Origin: Clostridia bacterium
Lineage (GTDB): Bacteria; Bacillota; DULZ01
DNA: 5,297 nucleotides
Reading direction: 5' to 3'
Assembly: GCA_012520135.1 (NCBI GenBank)
Contig: JAAYOX010000290.1
Coordinates: 1-5,297, forward strand
Shown here: positions 1-3,546 of the stretch, in pieces
How positions within the stretch are numbered: position 1 is the first letter of the stretch
Layout of the letters: the number at the start of each line of letters is the position of its first letter
Notes under the pieces: generated by a model
What the model saw: only the letters and a program-made list of their open reading frames with translations
Databases searched by the model: none
Told to the model about the DNA's origin: nothing
Position numbers and translations under genes: made by a program

Positions 1-131
1 CCGCGAACTCCGCCGTTTTGAATGGCGTCCACAGGATCAATCCCATTGGCGATGACTTCATCAGCCAATTTTACAATTTCATCGTCTCTTCCCGCTATAA
101 CTGCCTCGGTAATTCTGTCAAAAATGTTCAT
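1..131 (-). CDS. Corrinoid (B12-binding) methyltransferase protein, N-terminal part
   Basis: Only the first 43 codons are inside the window; the gene runs leftward off the edge. The protein starts MNIFDRITEAVIAGRDDEIV and continues with a helix pair ending in DAIQNGGVR. This matches the four-helix cap (B12-binding_2) that opens the small corrinoid proteins of the MtbC/MttC/MtaC type, which carry a methyl group on cobalamin between a substrate-specific methyltransferase and a second methyltransferase in the cytosol. The start is supported by an AAAGGAGTG ribosome binding site seven bases upstream of the ATG. The cobalamin-binding DxHxxG motif would lie further in and is not visible, so the substrate (methylamine, methoxylated compound, glycine betaine) cannot be told. 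The family call is fairly sure, the subfamily is not. Confidence 0.8.
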   Translation of the reverse strand, partial: MNIFDRITEAVIAGRDDEIVKLADEVIANGIDPVDAIQNGGVR

Positions 132-176
132 TAAAATCACTCCTTTTTTGGTAGTTGAAAGACGACTGGGAAACAC

Positions 177-425
177 CTACTTGAGCAATGTGCCTTCTGC
201 CTGAATACACCCCCTACAAAGCATTCTAATTAAAATTGTTGCGTCTTTAGAAACAGCGTTTCGTTGTTTGCGTATATGTTCTCCATTGCTATCCAAAAAT
301 CCTGCTAAATAATAAATTTTTTGTGAAAGTTTTTCACATGCACAATCAAAGATGCAAAATGTAGCTATACATTGGAGTAAGTAGGCATAAGTTGCAGGGT
401 CTTCGGTCAACCTATGATCAAGCAT
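177..425 (-). CDS. Doubtful 82-residue cysteine-rich ORF
   Basis: This leftward reading frame lies 45 bp upstream of the corrinoid gene on the same strand. The product would be about 82 residues with six cysteines, including CIFDCAC near residues 24-30 and CRGC near residue 70, and no signal peptide or membrane segment. I do not recognise it. Against it: no Shine-Dalgarno sequence precedes the ATG (the upstream bases read CACCTCCACAA), and it covers the spacer where divergent promoters are expected, including a palindrome and a promoter-like pair. For it: same strand and close spacing to the next gene, and a reasonable amino-acid mix. It is more likely a chance ORF than a gene. Confidence 0.2.
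   Translation of the reverse strand: MLDHRLTEDPATYAYLLQCIATFCIFDCACEKLSQKIYYLAGFLDSNGEHIRKQRNAVSKDATILIRMLCRGCIQAEGTLLK
309..337 (-). promoter_or_regulatory. Candidate leftward promoter for the corrinoid gene
   Basis: Read on the minus strand, a -35-like GTGAAA (332-337, 4 of 6 to TTGACA) is followed after 17 bp by a -10-like TATTAT (309-314, 5 of 6). Transcription would start near position 302 and leave a leader of about 170 nt before the corrinoid ATG. The -35 element is buried in the 322-338 palindrome, which would make this a regulated promoter. The match is moderate and this AT-rich stretch could yield it by chance. Confidence 0.3.
322..338. promoter_or_regulatory. Perfect palindrome, possible operator (TGTGAAA-GTT-TTTCACA)
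   Basis: Two perfect 7-bp arms, TGTGAAA and TTTCACA, flank a 3-bp centre. The outer halves TGTGA and TCACA match CRP/FNR-superfamily half-sites, but they are 7 bp apart, not the usual 6, so assignment to that family is uncertain. The site overlaps the -35 and spacer of the candidate leftward promoter, a position expected for a repressor, and it could also influence the divergent CMD gene. Confidence 0.35.
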
Positions 426-442
426 TTGTGGAGGTGTTTTGC

Positions 443-784
443 ATGGATACCATTGAACGAAATCTTAAATATTTCATTTCCCAACACGGTCAGGTCTATG
501 ATGCCTATGAAACCTACGGTAAGCTGTTGCATAATTCCGGTCCTCTGGAGGAAAAAACCCGCTGGCTCATCAAAGTAGCCCTTTCCACCGCCTGCCAATA
601 CAAATATGCTCTAAGGACCCACATCATTAAGGCGATCAAAAGCGGTTGCAGCCGGGAGGAAATCGAACACGCCATCATGCTGGTAGCACCTACCGCCGGT
701 TTTCCGAAGACCATGGAAGGATTGTTGACCCTGCGGCAAGAGATGGGTGAAGAAACCGGCCCAACCGACCACCCTGTCAATTGA
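443..784 (+). CDS. Carboxymuconolactone decarboxylase (CMD/AhpD-like) family protein
   Basis: The 113-residue product is a single CMD domain, all helical and cytosolic. The core runs from EEKTRWLIKVALSTAC (36-51) through YALRTHIIKAIKSG (55-68) to REEIEHAIMLVAPTAGFP (71-88), the usual helix-H-helix-G-x-EEI pattern. Family members are decarboxylases or AhpD-type thiol peroxidase partners. Aligning on H60 and G68 puts Y53 and A56 where AhpD-type members have CxxC; the lone C51 and C69 do not replace the pair. Disulfide reductase activity is therefore unlikely and the true reaction is unknown. I chose ATG 443 because GGAGGTG (430-436) lies just before it; a longer in-frame TTG at 392 lacks such a site. 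The DUF438-hemerythrin gene follows after 68 bp with no terminator between them. Confidence 0.85.
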   Translation: MDTIERNLKYFISQHGQVYDAYETYGKLLHNSGPLEEKTRWLIKVALSTACQYKYALRTHIIKAIKSGCSREEIEHAIMLVAPTAGFPKTMEGLLTLRQEMGEETGPTDHPVN

Positions 785-852
785 TTCCAACCTAATTTTG
801 GTGTATTGTAGAATGTAGAATATTACAAATTTTTATGAGGAGGAGGCCTGTT

Positions 853-2064
853 GTGAGCGAATTAATCAATAACCGGGAACATAGGCAAAAATTAATGAAG
901 GAAGTCATCATGGAATTGCATCAGGGCAAAAGTGTTGAAGAAGTACAGGATCGATTTGCTTCAATTATTGAAGGAGTTTCCCCTGAGGAAATCTCGGCGA
1001 TGGAACAAAGTTTGATTGAAGAGGGTCTGCCTGTGGAAGAAGTACAGAGACTATGTGATGTCCATGCTGCAGTGTTTAAAGGCTCCTTGGCTGATTACCA
1101 CAAAAACGCCGGCCCAAGGCAAGCACCACCCGGCCACCCGGTTCACACTTTCCAGCAGGAAAACCGCGCAATAGAAAAAGTGATAGATGAGTATATCAAT
1201 CCCCTGATCCAGAAATCCAAAACCATGCCCAGCGAAGAATACAAGAACCGGCTCTCCCAGGCATTTGACCAGTTGTGGGAACTGGACAAGCATTACAGTC
1301 GTAAAGAAAATCTCCTCTTTCCCTATTTGGAAAAACACGGCATTACCGCCCCTCCCAAAGTCATGTGGGGAGTAGATGATGAAATCAGGGACCTGATTAA
1401 GCAAGTAAAGAGTCCTCCTCCTGAAGCCACTTTAGAATCCCTGATTGCCACTGCAGAGGAAGCTATTCACCGCATCAAGGAAATGATTTATAAAGAAGAA
1501 AACATCCTATTCCCCATGGCTCTGGATACCTTAACGCAAGATGAATGGACCAACATTCTTCAGGAAAGCAATGAAATAGGATATTGTCTCTACCAACGGG
1601 CTACCCGCCATGAACAATTGGGCTCGGAACTGGATCAAAAACCTGAAGTGGTAGATTCCAATACGGTCAGATTTGAAACCGGAGAATTAGACGTTAAGGT
1701 ATTAACAGCTATTTTAAATCAATTGCCGGTGGATATCACTTTTGTGGATAAAGATGATATTGTCCGCTATTTCTCCCAGAGTAAAGAACGAATCTTTCAC
1801 CGGACCAAAGCTATCTTAGGCCGAAAAGTGGAGAACTGCCATCCCCCTGCCAGTGTACACATCGTGGAGAAACTGGTAGCCGATTTTAAATCCGGTGCCA
1901 AAGACAGCGAAGATTTTTGGTTAAAACTTGGGGACACATTTGTTTACATTCGCTACTTTGCCGTGCGGGACGAAACCGGGGACTACCTGGGTACCCTGGA
2001 AGTAACCCAAAATGTCAGTCCCATTGTAGAGCTAAAAGGCGAAAAAAGATTATTAACCGACTAA
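853..2064 (+). CDS. DUF438 / hemerythrin HHE / PAS domain protein
   Basis: The 403-residue soluble protein has three parts. DUF438 (about 10-85) is a helical module with EEVQDRF, SPEEI and EEVQRLCDVHAAVF. A hemerythrin-like HHE domain (about 94-225) shows HPVHTFQQEN, HYSRKENLLFP (147-157), VMWGVDDEI and HRIKEMIYKEENILFP (206-221), giving candidate di-iron ligands H98, E103, H147, E152, H206 and E215/E216. A C-terminal PAS domain (about 283-395) has NQLPVDITFVDKDDIVRYFS and NCHPPASVHIVEKL. Proteins of this layout are common in anaerobic Firmicutes and are thought to sense or bind O2 or NO; no kinase, cyclase or DNA-binding output is present, so signalling would need a partner. An ATG at 835 sits inside the ribosome-binding sequence AGGAGGAGG, so the in-frame GTG at 853, six bases after it, is the likely start. 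It is probably co-transcribed with the CMD gene and ends at a terminator. Confidence 0.9.
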   Translation: MSELINNREHRQKLMKEVIMELHQGKSVEEVQDRFASIIEGVSPEEISAMEQSLIEEGLPVEEVQRLCDVHAAVFKGSLADYHKNAGPRQAPPGHPVHTFQQENRAIEKVIDEYINPLIQKSKTMPSEEYKNRLSQAFDQLWELDKHYSRKENLLFPYLEKHGITAPPKVMWGVDDEIRDLIKQVKSPPPEATLESLIATAEEAIHRIKEMIYKEENILFPMALDTLTQDEWTNILQESNEIGYCLYQRATRHEQLGSELDQKPEVVDSNTVRFETGELDVKVLTAILNQLPVDITFVDKDDIVRYFSQSKERIFHRTKAILGRKVENCHPPASVHIVEKLVADFKSGAKDSEDFWLKLGDTFVYIRYFAVRDETGDYLGTLEVTQNVSPIVELKGEKRLLTD

Positions 2065-2078
2065 AACCATTAAGTACC

Positions 2079-2115
2079 AAATACTACCCTTCTATTGTAA
2101 GGGTAGTATTTTTTT
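2079..2115 (+). terminator. Intrinsic terminator after the DUF438-hemerythrin gene
   Basis: A perfect 12-bp stem (AAATACTACCCT at 2079-2090 with AGGGTAGTATTT at 2100-2111) closes a 9-nt loop. The run of seven T residues at 2109-2115 overlaps the end of the stem. It lies 14 bp after the stop codon. The A-rich 5' side could also let it work leftward. Confidence 0.88.
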
Positions 2116-2143
2116 GGTGCTAATAGTAAAAATTATCCTTAAG

Positions 2144-2229
2144 TTATCAACAGTTGTTGATACTATTCCTGTGGATAATGTGGATAAACAGCCTTTTTAT
2201 TAATATTACAAAGTTTTCAGTGTGGATAA
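2144..2229. other. DnaA-box cluster (three perfect boxes plus two near-boxes)
   Basis: TGTGGATAA, the complement of the consensus DnaA box TTATCCACA, occurs exactly at 2170-2178, 2179-2187 and 2221-2229, all in one orientation. The first two abut directly; the second and third start 42 bp apart, about four helical turns. Upstream, TTATCAACA (2144-2152, one mismatch) and TGTTGATAC (2155-2163, two mismatches) face each other. An AT-rich stretch (2192-2216) lies between the second and third boxes. The cluster lies between the terminators of two convergent genes, so it is unlikely to be a promoter operator. Candidate roles are DnaA titration or restraint of initiation (as known for extra-oriC DnaA-box clusters in Bacillus subtilis) or part of a replication origin. 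No dnaA, dnaN or rpmH is nearby in the window. Confidence 0.75.
2145..2162. repeat. Inverted repeat formed by two near DnaA boxes
   Basis: TATCAAC (2145-2151) and GTTGATA (2156-2162) are perfect inverted 7-bp arms around AGTT. Each arm is most of a degenerate DnaA box, so a head-to-head low-affinity DnaA pair is the simplest reading. The short stem without a T-run argues against a terminator. Confidence 0.5.
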
Positions 2230-2251
2230 GTTTGTTAGTACAAAGTCACAA

Positions 2252-2279
2252 AAAAACCGGGCATTTCCACCCGGTTTTT
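2252..2279 (-). terminator. Intrinsic terminator of the leftward 178-residue protein gene
   Basis: AAAAACCGGG (2252-2261) and CCCGGTTTTT (2270-2279) form a perfect 10-bp stem with an 8-nt loop. On the minus strand it ends in a run of seven T residues, and it starts 10 bp past the stop codon. The plus strand has only five T residues after the stem, so it may also act weakly rightward. Confidence 0.88.
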
Positions 2280-2289
2280 CTTCCTCAAT

Positions 2290-2826
2290 TTAATGTTTTT
2301 TATCACTGGCAAGCCACTGGCTAATAATCCCGGCTACTTCCCTTAACTCCTCTTCATCCCATTCCACCGGAACATCCGCTTCATTTTCGGCAACCGCCAT
2401 GGCGATAGCTTCCCAATCACTGAAGTCCACTTCCTGAGCGATCAAATAATCAAGCTCCTCTTCGGTGAGATGGATTAAGCGTTCAGTAAAATCACCAATA
2501 GACAGGATTTCTCTACCTTGGGCAAACAATTTAATATCCCACAGTTCGGGACGTTCACCGTAAAAAGCCGGTTCCTGCAACTGATAAAGCAAATCTCTGG
2601 CTTCTTCGGTCATCGGACCGCTAATCACAACACCGTTAGGCGCACCCAACCAACCGGAAATTTCGATACCGGGTAAACCAAAGAAGTCACGGAAACTTTC
2701 ACTCATGTCCTCATCGTTTTGCAGGAAGCGAGCATTAAAACTGTCAGCATACTGAAGGCAGAAAACGAAAACTTCATGCCAGTTTCCAGGGCGCAAATCT
2801 CCCAGGTAAAAAGTTTGCAAACTCAT
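2290..2826 (-). CDS. Hypothetical acidic cytosolic protein, 178 residues
   Basis: I do not recognise this family. The protein has no signal peptide or membrane segment, only one cysteine (C23) and no nucleotide-binding or metal-binding motif that I can see. The first half has an aromatic, probably mixed alpha/beta segment (FYLGDLRPGNWHEVFVF, then GIEISGWLGAPNGVVISGP around 53-71). The middle has LWDIKLFAQGREILSIGDF (95-113), which reads like paired strands. The last third (about 121-172) is strongly acidic and helical, with EEELDYL, DFSDW and EWDEEELREV, before a basic tail DKKH. The start is firm: AAGGAGG lies six bases before the ATG, and a good promoter lies about 60 bp upstream. It is a single-gene unit with its own terminator, convergent with the DUF438-hemerythrin gene across the DnaA-box spacer. 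A real gene of unknown role. Confidence 0.85.
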   Translation of the reverse strand: MSLQTFYLGDLRPGNWHEVFVFCLQYADSFNARFLQNDEDMSESFRDFFGLPGIEISGWLGAPNGVVISGPMTEEARDLLYQLQEPAFYGERPELWDIKLFAQGREILSIGDFTERLIHLTEEELDYLIAQEVDFSDWEAIAMAVAENEADVPVEWDEEELREVAGIISQWLASDKKH

Positions 2827-2884
2827 TTCGCTCCTCCTTCCTCAACTTCCAACCCTATGGCAACAATTATTGTCTCTTACCTTT

Positions 2885-2913
2885 ATTATAGCTTGACTAC
2901 CGGCTTTGGGCAA
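2885..2913 (-). promoter_or_regulatory. Sigma-A-type promoter of the 178-residue protein gene
   Basis: On the minus strand a perfect -10 TATAAT (2885-2890) follows a -35 TTGCCC (2908-2913, 4 of 6) at the ideal 17-bp spacing. Predicted transcription start is near 2878, giving a leader of about 52 nt. A small palindrome ACAAT-T-ATTGT (2863-2873) lies just downstream of that start and might bind a regulator. Confidence 0.7.
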
Positions 2914-3217
2914 AGAAATTAATGACTTTTATTGCAACCCTTCCGGGAGTCCGTTATTGTGTATTTGATTACCTCTTTAAGTATAAACAACTTAAGCAAT
3001 TTTCTCCATTTACGGGATTCCCATAGCAAATATTGGATTGCTTGTGTATAATATTTTTTTCACATAAAAAAACAATCTAACACGCAACAATTAGGGGAAA
3101 AAGAAAAGTTCTGAAGTAATAACAGGAAACGGTTCTGTGACTTGACTAAATTAGATTAGCCTGGCAGGAGGTTTACTGTATAGCAGCGAAATTGTTGCCG
3201 GGGAGGATAAAAGAAGT

Positions 3218-3346
3218 ATGTATATCGCCACATATGCCATAGACATAGCTGCACTCTTTTCCTTAATTTGGTTCTTGTATTCCAGTACTGCTGTAAATGT
3301 CTCCCGAAAAAGACCGTTTTTGCATTGGCCCCTGGATTTAGAATAG
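3218..3346 (+). CDS. Possible 42-residue single-helix ORF or gene remnant
   Basis: From ATG 3218 the frame encodes MYIATYAIDIAALFSLIWFL, a likely membrane helix, then a basic stretch SRKRPFLHW and a stop at 3344. GGGGAGG lies 11 bases before the ATG, rather far. The same frame is open back to 3155 and a CTG at 3176 follows another AGGAGG closely, so a longer start is conceivable. The helix followed by RKRPF resembles the first membrane helix of clostridial multi-pass signalling proteins such as GGDEF proteins; this is a weak impression. One extra T in the T5 run at 3317-3321 would extend the frame to a stop at 3397, so it could be the head of a frameshifted, decaying gene. It may also be chance. 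Confidence 0.22.
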   Translation: MYIATYAIDIAALFSLIWFLYSSTAVNVSRKRPFLHWPLDLE

Positions 3347-3514
3347 CTATGATTATGGAGCGCGGTAATACGGTTCACAAAACGTTCGAACTAAAGTGAG
3401 CATCCAAAAGCATCATTTCCATCATCGCATATTGTACGGGGAACGAAATATTGACCACAATGCTCCCGGGGTGAAGGTTGTTCTTTTGTAGAAGTTTGCA
3501 GCAATAGATGTTAT

Positions 3515-3520
3515 TATAAT
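3515..3520 (+). promoter_or_regulatory. -10 element upstream of the WG-repeat protein gene
   Basis: A perfect TATAAT ends 26 bases before the ATG at 3547 and just before the AAGGAGG ribosome binding site at 3531-3537. No good -35 hexamer is found at 16-18 bp spacing (the 17-bp position reads AAGTTT) and there is no TGn extension, so an activator or an alternative promoter is possible. Confidence 0.4.
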
Positions 3521-3546
3521 CGTGGAACTTAAGGAGGGAGCAAAAA

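Larger units (their letters stand above)
132..442. other. Divergent intergenic region (corrinoid protein / CMD protein)
   Basis: This 311-bp AT-rich spacer separates two divergently transcribed genes. It holds the ribosome binding site of the corrinoid gene, a candidate leftward promoter with an overlapping palindrome (322-338), a second small inverted repeat GAAAC-AGC-GTTTC at 250-262, and the GGAGGTG ribosome binding site (430-436) of the CMD gene. A rightward -10-like TATACA lies at 366-371 but has no convincing -35 hexamer, so the rightward promoter is unresolved. An 82-codon leftward ORF also spans most of the spacer and is listed separately as doubtful. Confidence 0.6.
2914..3546. other. 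Long intergenic region between divergent genes, mostly unexplained
   Basis: About 630 bp with no confident gene. It contains TTAAGT-N7-ACTTAA (2977-2995), a 7-bp inverted repeat AAGCAAT (2994-3000) / ATTGCTT (3037-3043), the small palindrome GGGATTCCC (3014-3022), and a perfect TATAAT at 3047-3052 lacking a good -35. Two ribosome-binding-site-like sequences follow, AGGAGG (3166-3171) and GGGGAGG (3200-3206), then a short membrane-helix ORF (3218-3346). No tRNA, rRNA or recognisable riboswitch is seen. The last 30 bases hold the -10 and ribosome binding site of the WG-repeat gene. A decayed gene is a fair explanation. Confidence 0.5.

Noticed and set aside
22..204. Rightward 60-codon ORF at the left edge
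   Set aside because: It is antisense to the well-supported corrinoid-protein start and has no ribosome binding site or recognisable product.
407..780. Two leftward ORFs (407-598 and 514-780) across the CMD gene
   Set aside because: Both are shadows of the CMD coding frame, which has domain support and a ribosome binding site; neither has its own start signal.
835..852. ATG at 835 as the start of the DUF438-hemerythrin protein
   Set aside because: The ATG overlaps the AGGAGGAGG ribosome-binding sequence and would encode MRRRPV from it; the GTG at 853 sits at the right distance from that sequence.
1051..1404. Leftward 117-codon ORF inside the hemerythrin gene
   Set aside because: It is antisense to clear DUF438/hemerythrin motifs and has no start signal.
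1917..2123. Rightward 68-codon ORF overlapping the end of the PAS domain
   Set aside because: It is out of frame with the PAS domain, runs into the terminator hairpin and has no ribosome binding site.
2116..2289. Full chromosomal oriC call
   Set aside because: The DnaA boxes are real, but no dnaA, dnaN, rpmH or other usual neighbours are present and no clear DnaA-trio or unwinding element was seen, so only a DnaA-box cluster is claimed.
2719..2922. Rightward 67-codon ORF over the start of the 178-residue protein gene
   Set aside because: It is antisense to a well-signalled gene and its promoter, with no ribosome binding site.
3054..3072. T7-CACAT-A7 as a terminator hairpin
   Set aside because: The stem would be A-T pairs only with no GC content, and no gene ends just upstream of it.
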